DNA of 64,000 bases from Hexactinellida sp. DTS-2022 (Eukaryota; Porifera; Hexactinellida). A model generated the notes under the pieces. The model was not told where the DNA came from. It did not search any database and saw nothing but the letters and a program-made list of their open reading frames with translations. Both the position numbers and the translations under genes were made by a program. The stretch spans positions 17,102,501-17,166,500 of the forward strand of contig JAPNXP010000001.1 in assembly GCA_028753945.1 (NCBI GenBank). The letters run 5' to 3'. Positions 34,623 to 46,886 of the stretch are shown in pieces. How positions within the stretch are numbered: the first letter of the stretch is position 1; every line of letters starts with the position of its first letter.

Positions 34623-35645
34623 GTGGGCATAGGAGGGAGTACTTGTAGCGAAACACCAGACAAGTTGAATGCTGTAAATATTGTACAGAATTCAGTAGCA
34701 CAGTGTGATATAAAATGTCCAATTCTCAGAAACTGCAAATGGAAAGGGAAACTTTCAGAAGCAGAAAAGCATTTGAAAGTTTGTAATAATTTTCTAATCA
34801 AATGTGCTGATTGTGAACAGATATTTCCTAGGAAAGAAGAACACCACCATATAAATGAGAAATGCTAAATTCGTAAAATCATTTTCAATTACAGGTGTGG
34901 GAAATTCGGTTGTGCCAAAGATTTAGAAAAACATGAAAAGTGTTGCACAAAAAAAATCATTTTATGTCCGAATGGTTGTGAGATGGAATTTCCTCAAGAA
35001 GACTCCTCTGTAAACAGGAATGTATGTGAATTAGAGGAGATCACCTGTCCTTATGCTAAATACTGCTGTAAAGATAATCCAATGCTAAGAAGATACTTAT
35101 AAGCTCACAAGCAAGCAAACCTAGTGGAACATACAGACTTCAGCTTAAAAAGAATAGAAAAACTTTAAAACGAAAAAAAGAATGTTGAATGTACAATGAA
35201 ATAGTTGGATAAATTTGAATGGGAATTCCAATATAAGGCTTTTTCACATTATGAACTTATAGAGGGTCCTACTTTCTATATTAACAACTACAAACTGAGA
35301 CTCTATATTATGCGTAATACCACTCCACAGACTGTATTATCTCTCCTTTTAACTACAAGCAGAGGAATGTCCTTCTCTATCAAGAGGATAGAAGGAGAGT
35401 TCGACGAACAATTTGGAATAGCTGCCATAACTCACTACAGAGTTATTATAGCCTACAAACAGAAATATAGCAAGTCTCATTATGCAGAGGGATCAATGAA
35501 TTATCAGCTTAAGATCGGTACATATAGCGAGGAATTCTATAGTATAGATGATGCCACCTACAGAATGTACTCAACAGCTGATAACTGTATATCGATCAGA
35601 TTTCATTTTGAAATCCACTACTCAACCACTTGGAGAAGTGCCTAA
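34623..35645 (+). pseudogene. TRAF-like zinc-finger/MATH relic with in-frame stops
   Basis: One reading frame runs for about 1 kb with TRAF architecture. Cys/His-rich zf-TRAF repeats come first (CPILRNCKWKGKLSEAEKH, CGKFGCAKDLEKHEKCC, ILCPNGCEMEF), then a MATH domain (WEFQYKAFSHYELIEGPTFY, NYQLKIGTYSEEFYSID). TRAF proteins are cytoplasmic adaptors that link receptors to ubiquitin-dependent signalling. The frame is broken by in-frame stops near 34866, 35101, 35167 and 35203, with no frameshift between 34623 and 35645. A degenerate RING-like piece (YCGHR) lies upstream near 34615 in another frame. The rest of the window uses the standard code, so this is most simply a pseudogene. Confidence 0.7.
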
Positions 35646-35775
35646 AGATAATATTGCTACCATGCTCACAAGCACGAAATATTCCGATATTGATCCATTT
35701 GATTGAAAATATTACCAACAATGGGAAAGTACTGTTGTATGAGTATGACGGTTTACTTACATCTATTACTATAAC

Positions 35776-37565
35776 CACGGATTACTAGATACCCGGACGC
35801 GACAAAGCCAAACCACAGTCAAAAATGCGTAGGCTGAACATTGTATGACTGAAAATATGGTCAATTCTGTATTTTTAGTCACTAAATTTGGTATCTAACA
35901 CAATCTTTGGGCGCTGAATTCAAAAATGACAATTTCAAGGTTCAAAAACTCACTCCCCGCCCTAATTTTGGCAAAAAGGCGTGGTCACACCCAAATATGG
36001 TCAATTCCATATTTTTGTTCTATTACTTCATCATAACACTAAATTCGAAATATCCTCTTAACTAGGAATGATATTGTTGAAAATATGATTAATAAATTGT
36101 TCAGCTAAATATATATTACTACGTTACGGTCGTGACCTTCGGTATACAAGGCCTGACTTGCTAGGCGAAAATTTGTGTACCATGGATTACTTAAAGTGCA
36201 TTGAAAAATGGAGAATTGATCTTTATTCGAATAATTAGCAATGATAGAGCTGAAAAGTGTATTATAGCTATATAGGAATATGGTATCCAGGTATACATAG
36301 CACCCTCCAGAATTGTGATATGTCATCATTTGATGACGTTATGGTAATTTTGGTTGCGAATTATCTTGTTTTTCTAGCATACTTTTAACATAGTTAAACG
36401 CGTTATAAATGTTCAAAATTGGAACATGGTTATACCCAGAAGTAGTTGAATAAAATATATCGAAATTATAAATGGAATGTTGACACATTCCTCGGTTGCC
36501 ATGGAAAATGTATATTTCCTAAAATGTGCCATAACTCAAAAACTATGAATGTTATGTAAACTAGACTGGTACTGATCTATCCGCAATAGGTAACTTCCTA
36601 TTCATCGATAATACATTTTCTATGCCTAACTCAATAATCTTTGAGATAATGAGATAATTAATACTTAATTCATTATTAGGTAATGACTCACTATCTCAAA
36701 GATTATTGAAGTTAGGCATAGAAAATGTATTATCAATGAATAGGAAGTTACCTATTGCGGATAGATCAGTACTAGCCTAGTTTACATAACATTCATAGTT
36801 TTTGAGTTATGGCACATTTTAGAAAAAATACATTTTCCATGGCAACCGAGGAATGTGTCAACATTCCATTGATAATTTCGATATATTTTATTCTACTACT
36901 TCTGGGTATAACCATGTTCCAATTTTGAACATTTATAACGCGTTTAACTATGTTAAAAGTATGCTAGAAAAACAAGATAATTCGCAACCAAAATAACCAT
37001 AACGTCATCAGATGATGACATATCACAATTCTGGAGGGTGCTATGTATACCTGGATACCATATTCCTATATAGTTATAATACACTTTTCAGCTCTATCAT
37101 TGCTAATTATTCGAATAAAGATCAATTCTCCATTTTTCAATGCACTTTAAGTAATCCATGGTACACAAATTTTCGCCTAGCAAGTCAGGCCTTGTATACC
37201 GAAGGTCACGACCGTAACGTAGTAATATATATTTAGCTGAACAATTTATTAATCATATTTTCAACAATATCATTCCTAGTTAAGAGGATATTTCGAATTT
37301 AGTGTTATGATGAAGTAATAGAACAAAAATATGGAATTGACCATATTTGGGTGTGACCACGCCTTTTTGCCAAAATTAGGGCGGGGAGTGAGTTTTTGAA
37401 CCTTGAAATTGTCATTTTTGAATTCAGCGCCCAAAGATTGTGTTAGATACCAAATTTATTGACTAAAAATACAGAATTGACCATATTTTCAGTCATACAA
37501 TGTTCAGCCTACGCATTTTTGACTGTGGTTTGGCTTTGTCGCGTCCGGGTATCTAGTAGTCCGTG
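35776..37565. mobile_element. Palindromic (foldback) transposon, copy C
   Basis: A 1790-bp inverted repeat with ends CACGGATTACTA and TAGTAGTCCGTG, flanked by the perfect 7-bp duplication CTATAAC (35769-35775 and 37566-37572). It is the same family as copies A and B. Confidence 0.92.
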
Positions 37566-37969
37566 CTATAACCAAGGATACTTTCTATCCATGACGGTTT
37601 ACTTACCGTCTTTGTTATGGCTTCACACTTTATACTTCCTATTACACATCTATACTTTAATATAAGGATTCACATCTCACATTAATTAGTAATTATACTC
37701 TCCTCTAATTCTTCGATATCTCAATTAGATTCATAGATCAAATTCTAATTCTTTTGACGCTAATTTAAATTAATGATGCACATGCCTACAAGATACGCAG
37801 GATTTTTGATCGTGTGAAATATTATTAATGAAAAATACAAATAAAAGATAACTCTTATTCTATAACAATAGCATCACTAAAATTATACATTTTTTGAAGG
37901 AAGAATGTCTGCTATGTATGAGGTCGATAAATGGCTCATAGTAATTAGATTGGTTCGTCAAATATAGAG

Positions 37970-38490
37970 CTAAATTCTGTATCTGTGGTTGTTGGAACAG
38001 TACCTATACCATATTGAGTGAGATTCATTTCTCCTTGAATCAGAGTGCAGATTCGAAACGAATATATCAGCATCAAGCATCTTAGAGAAAGCAATGATCT
38101 CAACATCTGTACACCATATATTATTCGAATCCATTTGAGAATTTTTCAAATATTCACTAGGTGTAATATTTTCAAATTTTGTCATCAGGTATCGGGAAAC
38201 AAAGCTTGAACCCTGCGCAAAAATATGCGACAAATCAAGCGCGAATTTTTGAAAAACTATTAATCTACGAAAAAATTAATATATAAGTAGTATAAGATTC
38301 GTGTTTAAAATGTAAAACAATAAGAACTGACATATGTACGTATATCTTTTTGCATTCCTCTCCACGTGTAGTTTTGAATAATCATAGTGGTGGTAGATTA
38401 ACTCCGCAGTGTTCCGGGTCATGATAAAGTTTGAGGATATTCGGCACATCGTCTGATATTGGACAACACAGCAAGCGCTTATTTCCATTT
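37970..38490 (-). pseudogene. Possible OTU-type cysteine protease relic
   Basis: The minus-strand segment 38233-37970 contains EYLKNSQMDSNNIWCTDVEI followed by IAFSKMLDADIFV, resembling the second half of OTU domains (YL..S.MD..G.WGTDVEI.A.A..L...I.V), which are common in mobile-element proteins of invertebrates. Upstream, 38488-38350 could be the decayed DGN-Cys start (NGNKRLLCCPISDDV in another frame), but the catalytic Cys is not placed with confidence. At least one frame change separates the halves. OTU proteases remove ubiquitin; this copy looks non-functional. Confidence 0.35.
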
Positions 38491-38750
38491 GATCTATGAA
38501 TCTAATAGAAATATCGAAGAATTAGAGGAGAGAAATAGCTAAAAACTTTTGAATAATAAATTACTTGGCTCACCTTGTGCCCCTTCACCTAACTGATAAG
38601 AAGAAGCCCGCGCATTAATTAAAAGTTTGCCTATCAGAATTCGAGGTAAACTATTTCGAATACGTAAATCCATTCTTCAAGAATTGGAAATGTCATAATA
38701 GTCCAAAATATACATACTAATATCAAAATTAATTAACTATGCCGTATTAA

Positions 38751-38879
38751 AAAAAAATCCAAAATTGCAGCTGTGCCGACAGCATGTTCCTTTGGTGGCA
38801 CTATATTTTGGTGGTGGTTTATTGATAGTGCCTCCAAAGGAACATGCTGTCGGCACAGCTGCAATTTTGGATTTTTTTT
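38751..38879. repeat. Perfect-arm hairpin repeat
   Basis: The left arm contains TTGCAGCTGTGCCGACAGCA and the right arm its exact complement, giving about 45 bp of near-perfect pairing around a loop with TGGCACTATA/TATTGATAGTGCC. Related copies: 15873-15999, 41801-41897 (left arm lost), 52602-52737, and a partial near 22390-22450. Confidence 0.85.
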
Positions 38880-40294
38880 CGCCATCTCATCATCACTATG
38901 AAGGTGTTAAATTATTTCAGAAAGGTGTTTCAAAAGGCAACGACCCTTAGTAAGTAGGAAGTTTCGTTTTAGCTCACTTCATTTCAAAGATATTCAAGTT
39001 TCAGTAGAATATAATAAGTGATGCGTCAGCATTTTTAATGTGCGTGCTGGGTGATCGGATCACCCAACACCAACCAACCCATTCGAAATATAGAATTCAC
39101 AAAATTGTAAAAACACATTTTTTTGATGATGTCATCATCACCTCAAGGTGTCAAGACCTATTTATAGAGGTGTTACGTGGCATAAGGATCAATTGATAAA
39201 TTGGAAATTTGTTTCTATCTTCTATAATCTCTGAGATTAATGATATTTAATTAATTAGTATAAATAATTTTTAATATTATTTATAATATAGCATCAATTT
39301 CAATGTCAACTTACAATTATTAAGTTAAATTATTTTGTCATAAATAATTAATTAATTAATTTGGCTATCAAATTTCAATTCCGCACACTCGATAACCCCT
39401 AATAAACAAATTGGAAGCACCTATATAAGTCATATACTGACTGAATTAATTATAATTAATTACGTCAGTATATTTATAGGACAACAGTATTCCTGCAGTA
39501 AATATAATCACAAAATCTGTCGTTGTTAAGGAATGTAATATCTTAGTTTTCAATTAGAAAATAGAAGCCTACTCGATCTCACAAGTTGAATCAATATAAT
39601 TATTACAAGTTGAAACAATATAATTATAATTAACACTTTCATTTGAACTGAAGTGTTAGTAAACAAAGGGAATTTTCAACTCAATTGTGGCACAAACGAA
39701 ACCCAGTTTAAAATTCGTGCACTGTGAAAGGTGTAGAATTAGATTCTCTATCGAATGCATATAAATTGAACTTTCGCGCACTATTTATTGTTCCTTTTCT
39801 AACATTGAACAGGTGTAAAAATGTGTCCAAAAAAATCTAACAAAAAATCGTGACCCCAGGTGCACATCTGTAACCCATGAGACACCTGTCCTGAAATTTT
39901 CAGTTCTTAGTAAATATAACTCTGTTCTGTGGAGAGGATAGAGAAGGATAATTACCTACCAAAGCAGTAAGATTAGAACTGGGCCACTATAGTATAGTCG
40001 GCACAGTAATAATGAGATAGTGAAAATGAGATAATTATAATATACTTTCTGGCTGACTTAATATGAATTTGTTCCATATTCCATAACTAGCAGACTCTTT
40101 GGTTACCATGATGTTATGTTAGAGTTAGCACCTGGTTAAATAATGAATAATTATTCCAGGAATTATATGCTTGCGTGAGTTTAATTGCATCAAGTATAAT
40201 GAACTATTGAACTAGCAAGCAAAGTATAAATATATCCATTTATTGTAAAATAATAAATATACTGAAACAAACAAGTAAAGATTCAAATACACAA
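38880..40294. other. Repeat-derived AT-rich sequence upstream of the NHL gene
   Basis: No gene recognised. It shares diverged blocks with 41900-42480 and 51630-51815 (the AAATTTGTCTGGTCCATAAC, GTGTGAGTAAAGAAAG and related stretches), so the NHL genes sit among copies of one long repeat family. A tract near 39987-40012 resembles other dispersed fragments containing AGTCGGCACAGTAA. Confidence 0.5.
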
Positions 40295-41551
40295 ATGGCG
40301 ACTCAAATACCTGAGCTAATCCCAGTGCCAATCGTAGACCCCGTGTCGATACAAATCAACCAATCGATAGACATGTTGATGCTCTGTCTCGAGCAGAGAA
40401 GGAACCAGCTGTTGACCGACTTAAGGGACAGACGAGAGGAAATCAGAGCCAATCGGGTGACGCGTCAACAAATGCAACAACAAATAACCGAAACCCGCGC
40501 ATTTTTAGAAGGTCAAATGACGCACAATTTGCTACATTCCTTTCAGGAAAAAATAGTCACAGATTTGGAAGCCAAAATGGCAGAATTGCAAGTGGCAGCA
40601 CCACCTCAAGAAGTGAGCTACCTCTGCGACACACGGGACCTAGAGGAACGTATCTCCCGTATGGGAGAGATTCTACAACTCGAGACTCCGCCCATCCCTC
40701 CTGTGCCAGCGATACCAAACTATGCCACATTCCAACAACCCATTGTTGCTGTTGGTAAACAAGGATCAGCTCCTGGAGAGTTTAACGGCCCAAGAGGTGT
40801 CTCAATCGATACGGAATCCGGACGTATTTATGTGGAGGAATTGGGCAACAAAAGAATTCAAATATTCTCAGAGACAGGAGACTATATCAACGAATTCGGA
40901 CAACACCTGAAAAGTCCATGGGGCATATTAATCCATCAGGATAGCATTTATGTCACGGACACAGACCAACACGCTATCTTCCTATTCAAGCTTCCAAATC
41001 TCACAATGGTAAAGCGAGTAGGGAAGCAAGGATATGGAAATGAAGAGTTCATTTCTCCGAGACAACTGGCCATATCTCCCAATCAACGCCTCTACGTGAC
41101 TGATACAAACAACAACAGAATCCAAATTATGTCTACAGATCTAGCATTCCAAGGTTCGCTTCGACATCAAACAATGACAACACCTGTTGATGTTAAGTTC
41201 ACAAGAAATGAAATGTTTGTGTTAAGCCATGAAGACAATCCCTGTATCCACGTGTTTACACTATCAGGAGAGAAGTCCCGCTCCATTCAAGTTACCGGAG
41301 GAATTGGAATGCAAGTGGACCACCCATACTTCTTCTGTTTTGACAAACGCAATAACATCGTCATTAGCGACTACTATGGACACAGTATCAAGGTATTCTC
41401 TCCCGAAGGAGACCTACTACACACCATAGGGGGATCAGGACATAAAACTGGATTGTTTTCCCGCCCTACTGGCATAGCAATCAACAACAACAACAAACTC
41501 GTTTGTGTATCTGAAAACAGGAAATTTGGACTCCAAATATTTTCTGCATAA
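40295..41551 (+). CDS. Coiled-coil NHL-repeat protein (TRIM-NHL-like without RING or B-box)
   Basis: Single-exon frame of 418 residues. Residues 20-125 are charged and heptad-like, consistent with a coiled coil; a Pro-rich linker (132-142, TPPIPPVPAIP) follows. Residues 150-418 form a six-bladed NHL beta-propeller, with blades marked by repeats such as GEFNGPRGVSID, RIYVEELGNKRIQIF, SIYVTDTDQHAIFLF, RLYVTDTNNNRIQIM, NIVISDYYGHSIKVF and LFSRPTGIAI. NHL propellers bind RNA or protein; in TRIM-NHL proteins they sit behind RING, B-box and coiled coil, and here those fingers are absent. The ATG at 40295 is the first in frame, and upstream sequence is repeat-like. A broken relative lies at 50291-51525. 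Partner and role cannot be inferred from sequence. Confidence 0.85.
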   Translation: MATQIPELIPVPIVDPVSIQINQSIDMLMLCLEQRRNQLLTDLRDRREEIRANRVTRQQMQQQITETRAFLEGQMTHNLLHSFQEKIVTDLEAKMAELQVAAPPQEVSYLCDTRDLEERISRMGEILQLETPPIPPVPAIPNYATFQQPIVAVGKQGSAPGEFNGPRGVSIDTESGRIYVEELGNKRIQIFSETGDYINEFGQHLKSPWGILIHQDSIYVTDTDQHAIFLFKLPNLTMVKRVGKQGYGNEEFISPRQLAISPNQRLYVTDTNNNRIQIMSTDLAFQGSLRHQTMTTPVDVKFTRNEMFVLSHEDNPCIHVFTLSGEKSRSIQVTGGIGMQVDHPYFFCFDKRNNIVISDYYGHSIKVFSPEGDLLHTIGGSGHKTGLFSRPTGIAINNNNKLVCVSENRKFGLQIFSA

Positions 41552-41670
41552 TTGTTGACAATTTGCTCAATTAATTAATGCTTAATAAAATGCTATAACA
41601 CAATCGAATGTTACCAGTTAGGTTAAATGATACTACAACCATAAATTTTAATTTCACTGATTTTAACCGA

Positions 41671-41795
41671 CAACCAAACAACCAACCAACCAACCAACCA
41701 ACCAAACAACCAAACAAACAAACAAACAAACAACAAAAACCAACCAACCAACCAAACAACCAAACAAACAAACAAACAAACAAACAAACAACAAC
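41671..41795. repeat. (CCAA)n/(CAAA)n microsatellite
   Basis: Alternating runs of CCAA and CAAA units. The tract replaces the left arm of the hairpin repeat that follows at 41801-41897. Confidence 0.95.
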
Positions 41796-41800
41796 AAAAA

Positions 41801-41897
41801 ATGTTCCTTTGGTGGCACTATATTTTGGTGGTGGTTTATTGATAGTGCCTCCAAAGGAACATGCTGTCGGCACAGCTGCAATTTTGGATTTTTTTGC
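41801..41897. repeat. Half copy of the hairpin repeat
   Basis: Keeps the loop (GGTGGCACTATATTTTGGTG) and the full right arm ending GCAATTTTGGATTTTTTT; the left arm outside ATGTTCCTTTGG is lost to the microsatellite. Confidence 0.8.
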
Positions 41898-42980
41898 CAA
41901 GTCATGAACGCCTCATGGTATTTAGACTCATTTAACAAGTTGTTACGGGACAAAGGAACGATTGTTGAATGTGAAGTTTATTTCTATCTTAAACCATCTT
42001 GAATTTAATGCCATTCATTCATTATGTATTGATAATAAATTATATAAATAGTTAATTATTTTAGCAATGTTATCCACTGTGAGGGAGTTAAGTCAACAAA
42101 TTACTTATATAATATTATTTTATTTAATCCATTGTATAGTAATACTACAATTAAATAGAAGCCAGCTGGAATTTATTAGTTAAATCAATATATTTATCGC
42201 AAGTTGAAACAATAGAGTAAGATTTAACAAGATAAATCAATATAATTATTACAAGTTGAAACAATGGAATTAGATTTAATACTTTTACTGAAACTGAAGT
42301 GTGAGTAAAGAAAGAAATTTCAACCTCCATTTATGGCCTGAATTTAACCCATTATCAAAATTTGTCTTTTCCTATCAGACGTAGAAGTTTATGGCGATTC
42401 CAATAGTGAAATAGAAATTGGGGGTTTAATAAAACATTTCTTGAGTTATGGACCAGACAAATTTTGAAAGCTGTCAAAAATGTATCCAAATTGTGTTAAT
42501 CTAAAATCGTAACCCCAGGTGCAAATTAGACGGTCCATTCGGACCTACATGCCAAGTTTTAGCCCATCAACTATGAAGCTCTGGCCAGGGACCGTCTACG
42601 GAGAAAAAAAATAAATGCTGTAGGCACAGCTGCAATTTTGGATGTTTTTCGCCATGTCATAATCACTATGAAGGTGTTCAATTATTTCAGAAAGCTGTTT
42701 CGGAAGGCAACGACCCTTAGAATGGTGGAAGTTTTCATTTAGCTCGCTTCATTTTAGAGATATTCAAGTTTCAGTTGAATAGACAGGGGCGTATACTCGT
42801 TTTGGAGATTGGTAGGGCCCTTATAGGTTGGATGTAGGTGTGGTAGGGCCATCTTGGCATATTTGTGTTAGCTTCTATGGAGAAAAGACAATTATTGGTA
42901 GGCCCATGACTCTACCAGCCCTACCGGAGCCTACGCCTATGTATATGTATAATTACTAATTAGAATGTGATATGTGAATC

Positions 42981-43535
42981 CATAGCATTCTATACATAAG
43001 GCAATGATACGCACACAAATTTCTGGACCAGGGATTAACTAGTAGGGTCAACTAAATAGATGCAACTCAATTATTCTTCGAAATAACTAATCAAGGGTGC
43101 TTCTACTTATGTAATTGTTTTTTATAAAGGTAGTCATGTACAATACGCATATTTTTGAGGTGCCACTTGGGCGAAATGACGTCACTGTATTGTCTAATAG
43201 TCCAAATATGCCAAAAATTTGAACGCATGTAAAATGTTCAATTTCGCTTTTTAAAACAAATCGCTGTGACAAATCCATCTAGGAGTCATTTTACATAAAA
43301 TATCTCAGAATCAATTATGGAATGTTGATACATTCCTCTGTTGCTATGGAAACGTGATTTCAATGCTTGAGGTCATATCTCGAGAAGAAATATAGATACA
43401 GCTTAGTCAATGGATCCAATTGATAGCCCGTCCTCAACTTCCTATTCAATGATAATACATTTCGATGCTCAATCTCCAACCAATTTTCTGAGAATTGTGA
43501 TTATTGTAATATACATTCAAACGGTTATACACATT
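42981..43535. mobile_element. One-armed copy of the palindromic element seen at 56914-61414
   Basis: Starts CATAGCATTCTATA, the terminus of the large palindrome downstream, and follows its left arm (AATTATTCTTCGAAATAA, CATATTTTTGAGGTGCCACT, AACTTCCTATTCAATGATAA) to the centre, then stops near 43535. The second arm is missing. Confidence 0.75.
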
Positions 43536-43546
43536 TTTGGGTTCTG

Positions 43547-44275
43547 CCGCAAAGCGACCTAGCAAACGAGGCGCCCTAGTCTATATAGATATACTATAGC
43601 ATCAATCTATATAGATACTAGCGCGCTTTGCGGCAGAACCCAACCACACACCAACCGCTTCGCGGTTGGTGTATGGTTTATACACTTCCAACATTGATTA
43701 TAAAGCGTAAATAGGCCTAAATAGTCAAATTTAACAATGTGAAATTTTAGTGATTACGTCATCATGCGATAATGAGTAAGCATGTTGGCAATCTGGTGTG
43801 ACCAACGTGCATGGGCGCCGAAACTCTCAAACGCTAGGGGGGGTGTGACGTAATATTCAAATGTCAAAGTTAAAAAAACAATGCGTATGGGGATAATTGT
43901 ATAGATATATACATCATCAACTGAAATTTATACAAACTCATTATGGAATCAGTAATTTTCCATTTTTCTTCCCTGACTTCTCCTCAGCCACGGGGGGTGA
44001 CACCCTCCCTGACCCCCCCACTTTCGGCGCCTATGCCAACGTGTCCGCATCATTAATGTGCATGTTCTATTAATTTTTCAGATTTTTATCTCTTAGAGGG
44101 CGCGAATTATGTGCGATTAAGTGAATTTTCGAGGTTCTCGAAATGTGACAATGACGTCATAACTTGTCGAGGTATGAGAAATTTTGAGTGAAAACCTAAA
44201 ATTGTTGACGGGTGCCAAAAGTTACCCCTATATGCCAAAAATCACATTTGGAAACCGGAAATCTAATCCTTTTTA
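43547..44275. repeat. Long repeat with hairpin-rich head, interrupted copy
   Basis: The head is an inverted repeat of GGGTTCTGCCGCAAAGCG and its complement, then a hairpin ACCGCTTCGCGGT. The rest matches 51843-52262 nearly base for base, except for the MITE at 43810-44035. No coding frame recognised. Confidence 0.8.
43810..44035. mobile_element. hAT-like MITE, 226 bp
   Basis: Ends CATGGGCGCCGAAA and CTTTCGGCGCCTATG, with the perfect TSD CCAACGTG (43802-43809 and 44036-44043). The paralogous repeat near 52050 has a single CCAACGTG and no insert. Confidence 0.92.
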
Positions 44276-45785
44276 AAAATTTTAAATTGGAGCCTCTCAG
44301 ACTCAAGTTAAAAACCCCGAGATCGCGAAGTTCCAGTCCTTATCTAAAGGAGTCTATGGGTGATGATGACATTGGTTAGGGAATTTTACCTCAAATTATA
44401 GGTAAACCTTGAAAAAAATTGTTACCAAACAATTTCTACACTAGAGTCTTCTTCTGGACCCAAATAAACATAGAAAAAAGTTGCAAGCCCAAACCCGTGA
44501 GGAAAACTTTTTACACGGGTTGCAGTTTCTGATTTTCCATAGTAAATCGCCGACATTTCTGGAGCTAACTTTCTCAAATCAGCTCCAATCAACTTATCAT
44601 CACCATATTGGTACTCTGCGTTAAATTTCCAGCAATTTGATATATCACATGTCCATATTTGGAAGAATTTTTCCATAGCAACGCTGGAATGTCTTAGGAA
44701 TGTGTAAAAATTCCATTATCAAATTGTGTTCCCACTTAATCAAGTGACCCCTCATTCGACTCCATTCAGCTACCTGAGTAAATTATACACATACCGACAC
44801 TCTAAAACGTGATTTTATAAAATTATTCGAGATTTACAGTTGGCAACCCTACCCAAATCTCATCGTCTATCAATTTGATTTCAATTAATTATTGTGTAAC
44901 TAAAACATAAACCTGAGAGGAACCAATTTTCCAAGGGGACTAAAATTTCCGTGACTAATGGCATATTTCACCGTGGCTTACTTCCGTCTGCCCACAGAGC
45001 CACGTCTGCACTGGACTCCTGCGGGGAGTCCTGACCTCCGAGAAGGATGCTATATTCACTTGATAACAAGAGCAGTAAGCGCTCTTCAATTTTTGGTGCG
45101 AGCTTTTTGTGCTCTTTGCATTTACATATTATATGATCAGATTTAGTTTGCATCTAGGAAATTCGATTTGGAATTAGGACAAAATAATCATTTTGCTGAC
45201 TAAGTATCATGATTTTAATGGTTTCAAGGAAAAATCCAACAGTTTTCAAATAACATAGCATAAGTAAACTCAAGTACCGCAGAGAGGAAGATAGGCTGTG
45301 CGGCCTGTGCCTGCCCTCCAAAAATGATGATAAAAATATAATGTTAAAAAGTTGTACTAAATAAATTGTAGGCTAACAAGTATCATGTTTTTCCACCGGA
45401 CACTGTGTATTATGGAGGATAGCCAAAATCACACTTGGTGGGAAAATTCGGCTCCCTCTATGCATGCATACCTTCTCAAACATGAACCTCCGCAAGAAAG
45501 TAAAAAAGATGAATCCTGGCGTCGCACCTGACGCTATAATCCAAATTGCTTCTCGCCTAATCAATTGAATCTCATCATTAAACAATCTATTATGCAGAAA
45601 CTAATTCCTGGCTTAGTAGATCATTACAATTAGTCAATTACCTTTGCTCAGCAATAACAGTTTACTGAATGATTTAAGTAGGTCTAATTTAGCAAGCACA
45701 TATTAAATTATTAATTTTAAGTGTTTATTTTAGAATGAACTAACCTTATAACGCGCTGAAGCTACCCTTATGAATTTATTGAACT
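44276..45785. other. No gene recognised
   Basis: Short open frames at 44422-44676 (-), 44958-45146 (+) and 45373-45585 (-) resemble nothing I know. The sequence is moderately AT-rich and may be the body of the repeat starting at 43547. Confidence 0.4.
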
Positions 45786-46635
45786 ACGAGCCCTTCGGTC
45801 TCGGTCGCTAAGCGACAGATCGGTGCTACGCACTTCAAGTTAACGGCCGCTATGCGGCCTTACTCCTCACCCTTTTTGCAATCGAAAATGGTAGAAAGGT
45901 ACGTTATATACTGTACATCCATTTATACCATTTTCCATAGTTTTTATTGTTTACCAATAATACCCGTTGAAAGTTAACTTCTAGGTTGATTTTGAATTTT
46001 CATTAATTTGTTTACCTATTTTGTGTGAACAACAACAAAATAATAAAATTCGAAATTTATGAACGCGAAATTCGAAATCAGCATAATTGTTTACCAATAA
46101 TACCCTTGAAAGTTAACTTCTAGGTTGATTTTGAATTTTCATTAATTTGTTTACCTATTTTGTGTAAACAACAACAAAATAATAAAATTCGAAATTTATG
46201 AACGCGAAATTCGTATTCAGCATAATTGTTTACCTATAATATCCTTTGAAAGTTAACTTCTAGGTTGATTTTGAATTTTCATTAATTTGTTTACCTATTT
46301 TGCATAAACAACAACAAAAATAATAAAATTAGAAATTTATGAACGTGAAATTCGAAATCAGTATACTTGATTACCTTAATACAAGTTGAAAGCTAACTTC
46401 TAGGTCGATTTTGAATTTTCATTAATTTGTTTACCTATTTTGTGTAAACAACAACAAAAAATATTAATATTAGAAATTTCTAAATGCGAAATTCGAAATC
46501 AGCGTACTTGTTTACCTATTATAACATTTGGTCTCTATTTCAATTATAAATGCGGTTTCTATTCCCCCATCACTTTAATACAATCCGGACAAACAAACAA
46601 ACAAACAAACAACAATCGAGATTTAATAATATAGA
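45786..46635. repeat. Composite repeat with an array of about 140-bp units, copy 2
   Basis: Same head (GAGCCCTTCGGTCTCGGTCG) and same tail (CAATCGAGATTTAATAATAT) as 26906-27856, with about four internal units. The head hairpin loops differ (GGTCGCTAAGCGAC, GGCCGCTATGCGGCC). Confidence 0.75.
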
Positions 46636-46886
46636 TTAACTAATTAATTAATAAGTTAGGAGAATTAGAGTGAACCATGACAAATTGAGGGTAACTTGAG
46701 AAAGTACACCGCGAAATGGTCTAGAATTTTAGACGAGCGGGTACGAGCGATGCAGAAGATAAAACATGGGTTAAATAAATATCCTCTTCCGAATAACAAC
46801 TGAATAAGTAGTTGTAGTGTGTAATTTCCAAGCCACAGGTTGACTTATTTATCATTAATATTATTGTTTTTTTGAGGGGGGAAAGG

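Noticed and set aside
24077-37236. Identical open frames (MMTYHNSGG...) on both strands at 24077, 24959, 36105 and 37012
   Set aside because: They are mirror images generated by the foldback transposons and are not conserved in copy A.
41571-41953. Open frames through the CCAA/CAAA microsatellite
   Set aside because: Low-complexity translation in several frames and both strands.
44968-45153. GC-richer patch with open frames on both strands
   Set aside because: No recognised domain and no splice context, so I could not support a gene.
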